NCBI GenBank assembly: GCA_015680685.1
Contig: MNCI01004170.1
Location: 1,750,270-1,814,269 of the forward strand
Source of the DNA: Gnetum montanum
Lineage: Eukaryota > Streptophyta > Gnetopsida > Gnetales > Gnetaceae
Direction: 5' to 3'
Length of the DNA: 64,000 nt
Shown here: positions 1 to 10,982 of the stretch, one piece after another
Numbering within the stretch: position 1 is the first letter of the stretch
Layout of the letters: each line of letters starts with the position of its first letter
Translations under genes and position numbers: made by a program
The notes under the pieces: generated by a model
What the model saw: the letters and a program-made list of their open reading frames with translations, nothing else
Told to the model about the DNA's origin: nothing
The model's database searches: none

Positions 1-1062
1 AGAATGAAGAAGGATGGACCAAGAGGGAATGATTAGGGTGTGACATCAAGGGGACTTGTGGATTCTCTTTGGTGACATCTGTGGGAGTTATCATGCAATA
101 TGGTTGTACTAAGATCCTTGTAGATCTAATGAAAAATGGGAGTAAGAGTAATCAAAAGGACACTCAAAAATCAAAAGCTGTTCTAGGGGGTCCCACTGGA
201 AAGACATGCACCCATGCCTGAAGGTTGGCGGCTTCTCTAGATTCAGTAAAGTGGAAAAAACAAAAAAGAAGAAGAAAAGAAAAAGAATTGCCATAAAACA
301 AAACAAAAAAACACTCCTCCCTTGTGCTAAATGCCAAGTGATCATATGCCTTGTTGTTATGGTACTTTCATAGTTGTTCATCATGGGATGAAACAATGCA
401 ATGTCACTGATTAGAAGGATGGACTTGGTCTTGATCTTGGAACGACGAGTTAATGACACCTTAATCATGCTTTTCATGTAGGATTCACTGTGTCCTGGGT
501 CAGCTACCTCATGTCCCGATCTCTACGATCCCTTCTCTACTTCATCTCACCTCACTGTTCTTGTAATTCTAGCTTGTGACCCATGTAACATAAAATTTTC
601 ATCTCATTCCGGTGATATTTACATGTGTGTGTTTTGTGGAGTTAGTGCAGATTACATTTAACCCTTCGAGTGCCCACGAACACTTTAAGTGTGATTACCA
701 AGGGCATAATAGGTTGAAACCTGCTTTGGGGAGGACCCACTTGTGTAATTTTGTTGTAATCTTCATTAATTCTCTAGCTAGAACACACAATTTCCTACCC
801 TCAGCTTAATTTTTCATACTTTTCTTTCCTCATTATTATCCCTCAAAATTTTAACGTTCCAATGTACCATTACATTCCCTTTTCTTCATAACCGCCAAAG
901 TTTTAATTGCTAAAGTTCACATCATTATCATTAAAAGTGCCTCTCGAATCCATGTAATTACCCTTGAATATATTAATCCTTGTCCATGTCCTCATTGTAC
1001 ACCATTAATTTCAAGAAAATCATAAAACATTCGATCTTTTTTAGAGGTCCCACATCACTAGG
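1..1062 (+). other. Non-coding spacer of copy A, upstream of the internal promoter
   Basis: No credible ORF is present. The stretch is homologous to 45406-46100 of copy D and, inverted, to 32105-31400 of copy C. Shared landmarks include CATGCACCCATGCCTGAAGG near 205 and the segment around 715-750 ending GGGGAGGACCCACTTG. In B a related piece occurs inverted near 18220-18250. Its conservation across copies suggests it is an original part of the element, perhaps an intron or leader of the ORF2 transcript. No function is assigned. Confidence 0.6.
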
Positions 1063-1123
1063 GACGAGATATCGCGTACGAGATATCGCGTACGTGATAT
1101 CGCGTCCTATTTATCTATAAATA
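1063..1123 (+). promoter_or_regulatory. Internal promoter-like segment of copy A (GATATCGCG array plus TATA box)
   Basis: Three copies of a GATATCGCG motif joined by TACG spacers (1063-1106) stand directly upstream of a strong plant TATA box, CTATAAATA, at 1115-1123. The same arrangement is found in the LTR promoter of this copy (4571-4673). The following ~250 bases align with the segment after the array in copy C (31270 downwards, minus strand). I infer a second promoter that could transcribe ORF2. Transcription itself is not shown by the sequence. Confidence 0.6.
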
Positions 1124-1561
1124 GGAACCCCCGCCGCAACACTTAGTATCATTTGGCCATTTACGTGGAGGGAATTGTTGAAATTTTTCTCAACAACTTA
1201 CGAGTGCGTGACCCTTGCTTTTTCACTCATATCTCGCGTGCTGGTGCTCCGATTTTAATTCCGTTTGAACCTGTTTGAACCCGGAGCGTTCAGTTTAGTC
1301 ATGGGGGAGGGACACTTACTAAAAAGCACCTAACTTTTTTAAAATTTTTCATCGCCCAAAGGACATAAATTAGGATAATTAATACTAACACTTAGAAACA
1401 TTGTGCCAAAAATCATATGCCCTTAGGTACACCAAGAGATTAAAATGAAATCCACCTAAGTCATAGGACCCATTATTATAATTTTTGGGCACAATCACAC
1501 AATAACATAAGATCTTTAATTAAAGGCATGTAATAAGGTATAACTTAAATTTGAAAACAAC

Positions 1562-1590
1562 CTTACTAACCCTGGCCCGTGTGATTGCAG
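1562..1590 (+). promoter_or_regulatory. Branch point and 3' splice acceptor before ORF2 (copy A)
   Basis: TACTAAC at 1564-1570 is a near-ideal branch site. It is followed ~20 bases later by TGTGATTGCAG, which ends exactly at the ATG of ORF2 (1591). The same pair occurs before ORF2 in copy D (46206-46235) and copy C (30781-30809, minus strand), and in weaker form in copy B. The matching donor was not identified. Confidence 0.6.
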
Positions 1591-4377
1591 ATGGCCCCAA
1601 AACGTGCTCAGCGAGAGGGTCCTACCCAAGGTGAAGCGAAACAACCTTGGAAAGGTGTAAGACGAGTCCCTACTGGATAACATGCAAAACAGGAGATGCA
1701 ATCATTTAGCATCCATCAAGAAGAACCTCCTACAAGATGGTCTGGGTAGGCAGAAAGAGGAGCTGCTGCTGCTCCTGAACCGGGACAACAACTCATGTTG
1801 CCCCCGGAATGTATTCAGGCTATCCATATGAAGTCCAAAATTGCTTCAGTGATCATGGAGCTTAACTTCGAACCTTTTGCAGAGTTTTCTCTTGAGGTTG
1901 TTAGGGATCACCTTAAAGGATCTCCCTTATGGCCTGTCCTTTCTGAGTGCAATGCCTGGTACTTAGGTGAAACATACCTGTTTTGGCACAATAAGGAGTA
2001 AAGCACCATGGTTAATATTTGTGGTGTGACCGTAGATTTTTCTGCACAGGCAATTTCGGAAGTGTTAAACCTTCCAAATTTATGCCCCCATGCTGCTCGG
2101 TTATCCACCTGATCAGACCCTGATGTGCGAAAAGATTGGTTAGAAAAGGCTTATGGCAAAGATAAAGCTTTTGGTGAGCTGACGACAAAAGAGCAAGTTT
2201 ATTTTAAAATTGGAACCTATCACCTCTTCCCCACAAAAGGTTTGAAGAGAATATCAACGTATGTGGCGAGAGGATGTGCAGTGTTGATGGGAAAGGTTAA
2301 TGCTAACCTTCCCCATCTATATTTGACAGAGATCCTAAGGCGATTCAAAGAACGCAAGTCAGGGAAGATGGTGTTGCCTTTTCCCTACCTTATCAGAAAA
2401 TTGTGCCGACGGGCTGGTATTCGGGGATACACAAATGATGTCCTCCAAAAGCCCCAAAATGCTTCTTATGTTGAATTATTAAAGGCGCCAGCTCCAAGAA
2501 AGAGCACTGGCGAAGAGCTGGGACCAGATGAAGAAGAAGAACAGATGACTAGATCACCTACAACTCAACTTGTAGGACCCAGTCAACCTCTAGCCACAAG
2601 TCCCAGCCAACAACAAGAAGCAGAACCCAGCACAGGCCAAGACCTGTCACCGTCGCAAGATTACAGACCGTCGATGAGCCATCTTAGGGCCATCGTCAAG
2701 ATGGTTAGTTGGGGAAGTCTTGATGATGTAAATCTCTTCCACGTCATCGATGATTCCGACTAGCCTACTATTTCATTAGATCGCACAAGGGGTGAGTTAT
2801 CCATTCAAAAAGGAGGAGGGGAAAGCAGATGGTCACAATAGATCTCTGGAAACGTGGCATCTTTTCAAGTGTAGTTAGAGACTGGTGAAGGGGCCACTGT
2901 GGTGGTCATGCAAAACCAGGATGCTGCGGGAGCTGCTGAAGTGTTCATTGACCATATTAAAGAAACTTTCAATGTATCTATTGTGCCATCGGCAGATCTT
3001 TCAGGAGCACGGGATGCTCAAACTCTTGCCAGAACCTCAATGACTCCTGCGGAACATGAGGATGCATTGGACAGATTGCTTCAAACAGGACAAGTTTTGA
3101 CGTCTCTGTTTAACATCCCCCAGGATGTAGCAACAATTCAATCAGGCCTCATTTCCACAAAGGGGAAGCTGGTCATATCCGAAGTAAGGCTAGAGCATGT
3201 TGAAGCTGAAGTGCAAAAACTACAAGAGTAGCTCATAGCCTTACAAGTAGCACAGCGGGATCCTTTGCAATTTGTTCCCACAAACCAGCTAGACAATTTC
3301 AGAACTGAGAAATTAACAAAGTTAATTGTAGAAAATAAGATGGTGGTCGGAGAAAAGGAGATGGCCACTTGGGATGCCTCCACAGCTCAAGTGCAAACTC
3401 ATGCACATCTTAAGGCACTCAGGGCCTTAGAAGAAGAAAATAAGCAATTGGTTGCAGATAACCTTCGATTGACTTCTGTGGAGAAACAAAAGAATGTTCT
3501 CAATGAACACTTTCATCAGTTACGAGAACAGTTCATTCAGGTCAACTGAGATGTAAGCCGTTTGGCCAAAGAAAATCGAACCCTCTCAATGGAGGAGGTA
3601 CGCGCTGTTCGACAAAAATCAGCCATCGAGATCAGCCCGTGGTAGAATGAGGCTAAATGACATCAGAAGCTGAAGGAGCATTTTTGTGATCAGGTGGGGA
3701 TGTACAAAAAAATCCTAGAGAAGGAGATCCATATGGCCAAGGCTCAAATCAACAACATCAGTGCTCAGCACACTGATTGGAGGACCATATTGAACACTTA
3801 CGCCTTCGTCCACGAAGCGGAAATTAAGAATCGGGACCTGCAGATCCAAGACTTGACAGAGTACATGGAGTTGGCAAACCTTAGATATGCCAGCCTTGCC
3901 ATGTTAATAGCAAGACATCCGAGGTCAGAGCTTGAGCAACAGGTAGCTTCCACCCATATCAAATATGAAGCAGAATTTGCAGAGTGCAAGAAGCTAGCTG
4001 AAAAACTTAATGTCGCAAATTCTGAACTTGCGGTGGTAAAAGAAAGCTACCAGGGACAAAAAGATGTGGCAAATGACTTGGCTCGATGGCTAACAGAGCT
4101 CCATGAATACAAAGATAAAGCTAGAGCCTATGAAGAGGAACGACAGCTGTTCGTGGCATGGTACGTCAAAGCTAATCAGATGTTCCCGCAACTACGTTGT
4201 CCGTGGGAGGTGCCGACTCCATCAAACATCAGAACATTAGCATGGACGGCACAAGATCCTCAGACCGAAGAGGAGAAGCTCCAGGCCATTCTTCAACATC
4301 TTCAACCTTCCAAGCTTGGAGAAAGTGACAAAGAGAAAGCACCCATGGAGGAGCCACCACCACCAGGAACTGCATGA
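1591..4377 (+). pseudogene. Athila-type ORF2 (ATHILA/plant-transposon domain plus coiled coil), copy A
   Basis: One reading frame runs the full 929 codons without a frameshift but is broken by in-frame stops at, for example, 1678, 1747, 1999, 2110, 2761, 3229, 3547, 3643 and 3658. The N-terminal ~300 residues resemble the ATHILA ORF-1/putative plant transposon domain; the stretch with LPFPYLIRKLCRRAGI is the clearest landmark. A Pro/Gln/Ser-rich linker follows (codons ~310-360). The remainder is long heptad-like coiled coil ending in APMEEPPPPGTA. The position after pol, before the polypurine tract, is where Athila elements carry their env-like or extra ORF; no transmembrane segment is evident here. 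Most stops are one C-to-T change from CAG, CGA or CAA. Function is unknown and this copy is dead. Confidence 0.75.
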
Positions 4378-4547
4378 GTTCCACATTTTTGTAGTTGTAG
4401 TATTTTTCTCTGTGTTGTGTCTTCCCACACTGTGGCATTAGTCCATTTCTTTTTCTAGTTAATAATCCCATACCTATCCACTATGTAATTAATGAAGCTT
4501 GTTCTCCTTGTAACTCAAGGACAATTTTTTATTCAGTCGTGGGGGTA
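4378..4547 (+). other. 3' untranslated segment and polypurine tract of copy A
   Basis: This sequence joins the ORF2 stop to the 3' LTR. It is shared with copies D (46674-46848) and C (30012-29821, inverted), including the segment ATAATCCCATACCTATCCAC. The purine run GTGGGGGTA ends at 4547, immediately before the LTR start TGATGA, and would prime plus-strand DNA synthesis. Confidence 0.75.
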
Positions 4548-5459
4548 TGATGAAACGCAATTTGCATAGGCCGCGATATCGCGTCTACCGCGATATTGCA
4601 TCCCCCGCGATATCGCATCTTCCCTATGATATCGCGTACGTGATATCGTAGTCTGCTACCATATCTATAAATAAGATGTGGCACTCCCTTGTTTGGGGAT
4701 CCCATTTTTAGAGTAGCGAAGCTCTGGCAGTTTGATCCCTCCAAAGTTAGATTTTTTCCCGTGTTTGCCCGCAGTGTGGTGAATGTAATTGTACGATGTC
4801 TTTATTCGAGTGTGTCGTACTTGGACATGCACATGATCGAAAATAAAGATCGAGATTACGTCATCATTACAGCATTCACTTTGTCATTTATTTATTTGTT
4901 ATTTATTTAATGTTATTTACTATTTTCTCTCTCTCACACTTAAACTCCTAGAATGCGGAATGAGTACGACTTGATTACAAGCATTTAAGTGTGACTGCTT
5001 GGTAGCCCAGTGGTGTAGCTAGGATCTACACTTGGTAACCTAGTGGCATATTTGGGATCTGTGCTTGGTAATCCCAATGGCGTACCTAAGACCTATGCTT
5101 GGTAGTCCCAATGGTACTCATGCACGAAGTCCAAGATGTGTACAGTTGATCAAGGAATCGGTTGCTCGTTGTACTTAGGCTAGATTAGATTTTCTTACCC
5201 TTTTTCTCTTAGCTTAGATTAGTTAATATTCTTTTCCATTTCCTTCAGGAGTAGCATAGATTAGGAACATATCATACACCTCATCTGAACTAAACCATAC
5301 GTGACAAATGCAACACTAGTCCAGGTGGGAAGATAGTGAACTACGACCTAAGGCTAACTGTCTAGGTGCCACAACTAGTCCATTTGTGGTGTTTGACTGG
5401 ATCGGGCATGCGATGCTCATTTCATATGGTTGAGTGTAGGGGTACCTCGCCACTCATCA
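4548..5459 (+). repeat. 3' LTR of copy A (912 bp)
   Basis: The LTR starts TGATGA after the polypurine tract and ends ACTCATCA. Its U3 carries five degenerate palindromic units of the GATATCGCG type (about 4571-4651) followed by the TATA box CTATAAATA at 4665-4673. The downstream part shares landmarks with all other LTRs of the family, notably TGTAATTGTACGATGTC near 4783 and GGGGTACCTCGCCACTC near 5440. The mate 5' LTR is outside the window, so no age estimate or target duplication can be given. Confidence 0.85.
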
Positions 5460-6335
5460 ATCTTCTAAAAGATATCATAGTCACCTAGTTATAGCTACTA
5501 GAGACAAGGGGTAAGCTTCTAATTGCACACATATAACTCAAGAAGGCCACCACTAGTAATCAATGATTAGTAGCAAAGTTTTCAGAATTAAAAGCCTACT
5601 TGTCAAACTCTTCCATTCTTAGACCTACGCATACTAGAGATGAAGTTTTCCAACAACTTCAACATAGAATCTATGAGGTAGAGAATGCTAAAGAAATGGT
5701 TATTTTTCTAGGTTAGGATGAGATTCTCCTTGTGCAATGATAAACTCTACAAGTCATGACCTTCAAGACATGCACAAGGAGAATCTCATCCTAACCTAGA
5801 AAAATCAATGCCTACATAAAGTTAAGAAGTAGAAGGAGAAATTGCTTAAATACATCTATTACTAATAAGAACAACTTGCTAAGGTAAACCAAGATGTTAA
5901 GAGGTTGGCTGCATAGAATAAAAATCTCTCAATGAAGGAGGTTCATACTCTTCATCAAAAGACTATGATTGAGCTTACCACCTAGAAGAATAAGATCCTT
6001 AAGTATGAAAGAGTAAAGAATCATTATAGGGGCTAGGTCAGAATACTTAAGGAGATCAATGAGAAGGAAAACAACTTGGTAAAGGTGAAGGTAAATGAAT
6101 ATGATAGAATACATGGAGCTAGCCAACCTCCACTCTTCAACAAATAGGAAATGCATAACAATTCATCATTGATGAACTTAGTGCACACAACTAGATAGAA
6201 ATCTTCTTAAAGGAGCTACAAAGTAAGAAGATGATAGAATACATGAAGTTAGCCAACCTCCACTCTTCAAACTTGATAATGCTAACCAATGGTAGATTTA
6301 TATTAGGGTTTAAGAAATAAGTTTTTATCTTCTAT
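5460..6335 (+). pseudogene. Older ORF2 coiled-coil fragment, heavily decayed
   Basis: Between about 5840 and 6135 the plus strand aligns with the ORF2 coiled coil of copy A. An NLSMKEVHTLHQKTMIEL-like stretch corresponds to TLSMEEVRAVRQKSAIEI of copy A, but with several stops. The rest is A/T-rich and weakly similar. A perfect 34-bp inverted repeat (5703-5804) sits within it. I infer a remnant of an earlier Athila-like copy next to which copy A lies. Confidence 0.5.
5703..5804. repeat. Perfect 34-bp inverted repeat (hairpin)
   Basis: Arm 5703-5736 is the exact reverse complement of 5771-5804, with a 34-base loop. The perfection contrasts with the decayed surroundings, so the second arm probably arose recently, for example by template switching. 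It would form a stable stem if transcribed. Confidence 0.9.
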
Positions 6336-7244
6336 TGTTGACCTTTTGGTCTGGAAAAACCTTATAAAATGAAGAATTAGAAAGTATGCTTATGAGTTTT
6401 TGCAACACTAAGGAAAACGTATGATGAGACCAAGCCTAGAACTTTACTAGATAATTGGAGTGATAAAAGATCAAAAATGTATGCAAAGACTTGGAAGAAA
6501 TTACAAGAATGAAAGACATCTAGAATTCCAAAGAAGATGTCTGGTATTTGCCAAGATGTCTCATTCTGCAGAAGGACGTCCTAGTTGCAAAGCTTAATTT
6601 TAGGCTAGACATACTAGAAAAATAATAGACATCCCAAGTGTTTCTGAGATGTCCCAGTCAAGATGTCTTATGTAAGACATCCCAATTTCTAGTGAGACAT
6701 CCTAACTAGCAATTTTCTAGTTATTATATGAACTCTAACATTTATTTGACACTAACAAAGGCTATAAAAGAATATAATATCTTGGTGAAAATTTCAAGTA
6801 TTATTCATGTCAATTGACCATCATTGTATGCATCTTAAAAATTATTTTGTACTTCTATTCTTTCTATTTTGTTGTGTATTGTAATTTTTGACAGCCTCAA
6901 AGTAAGAAGTCTATAATTTCTGTATATTTTCTCCTTATTTTTTTTCTTTTGTAAGCCATGTGTGGTTGGTGTGTTTCTTGTGAGAAGGCATCTCTTGAGC
7001 TTGTTGGGACCTTGTGAGGTTGGATGTGGTTCTAAATGAAAACATCCCAACCAAAGCTCAAGGCTTTGTAAACATTTTAGTATCCTTGAAATCACATTTT
7101 TTAAGGAATAAGGTTTGGAGGTGTGCAAGGGTTCTACCCTTTAAGTGTGGACATACCCAAGATGGGATCCACATATTTCTATGTACAATTTTGATTTTAA
7201 TTAGTGGAACTTATTCAATCCCCCTTCTAAGTTCTCTATCTTCA
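6336..7244 (+). repeat. 5' LTR of decayed Ty1/copia element H1
   Basis: The start TGTTGACC and end CTTCA are inferred from alignment with an inverted LTR at about 10983-12066. Shared landmarks are the repeated GACATCCCA/AGATGTC motifs (about 6520-6700 here; 11630-11830 there) and the 3' end containing CCCCCTTCTAAGTTCT. A TGGTATCAAAGC primer site follows at 7247. The start is approximate. Confidence 0.65.
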
Positions 7245-7246
7245 AG

Positions 7247-7258
7247 TGGTATCAAAGC
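7247..7258 (+). promoter_or_regulatory. Primer-binding site of copia element H1
   Basis: TGGTATCAAAGC matches the complement of the initiator tRNA-Met 3' end (usual plant copia form TGGTATCAGAGC) with one mismatch. It is two bases downstream of the LTR end. Confidence 0.8.
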
Positions 7259-7289
7259 CTTGGTACTCCTAGATTAAGCATAATAGCTC

Positions 7290-10204
7290 AAAAGTGAACT
7301 ATGGATGGAGCTTTCTTCATCAATCCATAAATGTTAGATGGGGTTAACTTTGCATACTAGAATGCTAAAATGCAAGGGTTCATTGAATCCATCTTGGAGA
7401 GATGCACTCAACCCATCTATAGCAAAGGTAAGACAAGTGATAAGCAATATAACATTTCTAATCATGATACCTGCTCTACAGAATGCTAATTATGTGGTAG
7501 AAAAGGCCATATGATCTCCAAGAGCCCTTGTACTTGCAACATGCAAGAAGAAGAATCTAGTGAAGAAATGAGAACAGCCAACATCTATACAAGCTGGAAT
7601 GATGAAGAAGGAACTAGTAATACACCTAAAGATTTACATCTTCTATGCTTAGCCTTGGCAAATAAAGAATCCATCAATGATTCAATATCTAATGATGAAG
7701 TTGAAGAAGAAGAGATTAATTTGGAAGAAAGGTATGAGCTACTTTGCAATTAGGCAATCTCCTTTCAAAATTTATGCTTTAAAATGAAAGAGACTTTACA
7801 TGATAAGAAAATAAAGATAGCAAAACTTAATTCTGATTGTTCATATCTAAAGAAAGAAAACTCAAACATAATGACTGAGGTTCATAAGCTAACAAGTTTT
7901 GTTGAGTATACTAACAAGGAATTATTAGATGTAAGCTTAGGTATGAAAGACACATTCAAACCAAGGAGATGGATCAAGATCTAAGTCATCCTCATATTAA
8001 AGCATCATTAGGTTTTATGAACTTAAAGAAATACTCTCCTACATTTTACTAATTAGATAAAGTGAAGAAAATGATTTGTTTCTATTGTAGAGAAATTGAA
8101 CATATTCAATCCTTTTGTTATTTAAGTTTGAAGAACTATAATTGGTCTTTTTCAAAACAACCTAGAAAAGGTATGTTGTACGGAAAGAAATTTTGAAGGC
8201 CAAAAGAGAAGAGTTCTAAAAAGAAATGATTGTACAAGTGGAACTCTCTATGGTAAAAAAGAGCACTTTGTACATTAACAATGGATGTGTGAGACATATG
8301 ATAGGAGAAAAATCTCAATTTGTACATTTTTTAGAACAAAACTATGGAACAATCACCTTCAAAGATGACATGAAAGCTCAAATTAAAGGTACTTGTACCA
8401 CTAAAAGTAAGAATCAACCTATCATTAAAGAAGTATTTTATGTTAAAGATCTTAAACATAATCTTCTTAGTATTAGTTAACTTTATGATTTGAATTTTAA
8501 TGCTAAATTCCTCAAAGATACTTGTAAAGTAAAAGATCCTCTATCTCGATCAATTATTATAGAAGGCAATGAAAAAGCAAATGTTTATATACTATTTTTT
8601 GAGATAACTCTAACCTTAAATCCAAGTGCCTGATTAGTAGTACATGCAATGTTCGTATGTGGCATAAGAGACTGGGCCACATCAACAAAGACATTCTTCA
8701 AACCCTTGTCTCACAAGATATGGTTCGAGGGCTGCCCAAACTCAAGGATTTTTCCTTGAATAATTGTGAAGCTTGTCAAAGAGAAAAGAGAATAAGGATA
8801 AGGTGTGGTAAGAACAATTGCATCTCCACCTCTCATCCTTTAGAATTGCATCTCATGGACTTGGTTGGTTCCTCTCAAATATTTAGTTTGGAAAAGAAAA
8901 GATAATATTTAACTATTATTAATGATTTCTCTCATTTCACTTGGTTTACTTTCTTATATCACAAACATGAAGATGTTGATCATTTCATGAGAATTTGTAA
9001 CTAAATACAAAATGAAAAGTTATATGGTATCAAATTCATTAGAAGAAACAATGGGGAAAATGCCAAATTTGAATAATACTATTAATTGAATGGCATTTTA
9101 TATCAATTTTTCATCTCCAAGACTCCACAACAGAATGGCATTGCAAAAAGGAAAACAAGGATTTTGAATGAAATGATGAGAAACATCTTAAATGAAAAAA
9201 AAAATATTTCATTTCACTTTTGGGCTGAAGCAATCAACAAAGCATGCTATGTCTCCAATAGAGTTCTAGTAAGGAGACTCACTACTAAAATGCCTTATGA
9301 ATTGTAGACTGGTAGAAAGCCATCAGTTGGTTGCTTTCATGTTTTTGATTCAAAATGCTACATTCTAAATGAAAAATATTCTCTAAAAAAATTTGATTCC
9401 AAAGTCAATGAGACAATTTTTCTAGGATATTCAACTATTAGTAGGACTTACAAAGTGTTCAACAAAAGAACCAACATTGTGGAGGAAACTATAAATATTA
9501 AATTAGATTATAGTGATGGTTCAACTCTACACTTTGATGATGAAGTAGCTCCCATCCAAAAGATATCTAGCACTTCCCCCATGCAAACTAATAAAGACTC
9601 TAAAATAGGAAGTGAGCATGAGGATACTTCTCCAACATAGTGCAAAATGCCTAGACTTCATAGATCATACTCTCTTGACAATGTCATTGGACAAGTGGAA
9701 GATGGAATCCAAACTAGGATCCAAACAAAATAAATATGTGCATATGTTGCCTATCTTTCACATCTTGAGCCCAAAACTTTTAGAGAGGCAAAAAAAAAGG
9801 ATAGATTTCATTCATGCAAGAAGAGCTAAATCAATTCATTAGAAATAATGTGTGGAAATTATTGGAACAAAATGGGTGTTTAGAAACAAGAAAAATGAAA
9901 ATGGCATCATCAATAACAAAACCAAATTGGTTTCTAAATGAGACAATCAATAATAGGGAATTAATTTTGATAAAACTTTTTCTCTTGTGGCTAGACTTAA
10001 GTCAATTTGAGTTCTTTTAGCCTATGCAAGTATCAAAGGTATCAAGTTGTATCAAATGGATGTAAAGAGTTCCTTTTGAATGGGACTATTCAAGAGGAAG
10101 TATATGTTGAACAACCTACAAGATTTGTAGATCCTATTCATCCAAACTATGTTTTCAAACTCACAAAGACTCTCTATGAATTTAAATAAGCCCCTAGAGC
10201 TTAG
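7290..10204 (+). pseudogene. Ty1/copia gag-pol remnant (H1), truncated in RT
   Basis: The plus strand reads, with many stops and frame changes, through the copia order. There is a short gag start near 7300, two CCHC knuckles (about 7485-7530, first one damaged; 8070-8115 as CFYCREIEHIQSFC), and a protease whose DSG triad has become NNG near 8275. Next come the GAG-pre-integrase block MWHKRLGHI (8657), the integrase core with TPQQNGIAKRK (about 9122) and integrase C-terminus to ~9480. An RT N-terminal part with VKSSFLNGTIQEEVYVEQP follows (about 10055-10115). The RT stops at ~10200, where LINE sequence begins. Most of gag and all of RNase H are missing. It is not functional. Confidence 0.8.
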
Positions 10205-10970
10205 GACATCTATTATTTTTCTAGGATTTCTAGTTTGAAATTAAGCTTTGCAACTAGGATGTCTTGCTCAAAAAAGCCCCATAGAGATTGAGTGTTTAAA
10301 ATTTAATTGTCTTGCATGAGAAGATTTTTTCCTATTACTTACCTAGATCAACCTCTATACTCTAATCTAGCCAAGTCCATTTTATAGACAAGTTTGATTG
10401 ATAAACTAAAGTAGAAGTTGGTAGCTTGGAAGGACTTGTCATTATCAACTACTATAAAGTTAATAATGGCCAAAGTAATGTTGTTAAGTATTCTCATTTA
10501 TGCTATGTTCATTCTAATTTCCCCTCCTCTGGTTGTTTTTTTGGATAAAATTATTGCAATTATTTATAGTTTTTGTGAAGGGGTTTAAAGGATTGAAATA
10601 TATTTCATTTGATAAAATGGAATTAGATGGCTTGTCTTAAGAGGTCAAGGTGTTCTTGCCTATAATAAATAAAATACTAGGCTTTTATTTCAGTAGCCAA
10701 GCTGGCTATTCAACTTTGGTCCTCATCAAATAAACCATGGATCCAATATATGCTCCAAAAGTATGATTCTCTCAAATTAGCATCTTTTTCTTCCTATAGT
10801 TTAGAGGTTCATTTAGCAAGGATGGTGTTTTTTTTAATCACTAGGATAATGATTTAATAAAAGAAAGAAGTATATGTCATTGAACTTTCAAGAAATCAAG
10901 CTCAATAATTAGTTTTAGAGAACTCTATCCAATAGTCATCAAGTTCCTCAATCAATGTGGGTTTTGCAAC
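10205..10970 (+). pseudogene. LINE reverse-transcriptase C-terminal fragment
   Basis: Between about 10340 and 10760 the plus strand reads, with stops, PLYSNLAKSIL, then LIDKLKQKLVAWK-like text, then IYAMFILISPP and AKLAIQLW-like text. This matches the region after the RT active site of plant L1-type LINEs. No endonuclease or RT core is present. Both ends abut copia sequence, and which inserted into which is unclear. Confidence 0.55.
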
Positions 10971-10982
10971 GGTTGGTCATGT

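Larger units (their letters stand above)
1..5459 (+). mobile_element. Athila-like LTR retrotransposon copy A (3' part)
   Basis: This is the 3' part of a Ty3/gypsy element of the Athila type; the window begins inside it. In order it holds a non-coding spacer, an internal promoter-like segment (1063-1123), a splice acceptor, the decayed ORF2 (1591-4377), a polypurine tract (about 4538-4547) and a 3' LTR (4548-5459). Its first ~60 bases match, in inverted orientation, 32041-32105 of copy C, which shows the spacer is shared by the family. The 5' LTR, gag and pol are not visible, so whether this copy ever carried pol cannot be told. It lies next to an older ORF2 fragment (5460-6335) and may have inserted into it. 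Confidence 0.85.
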
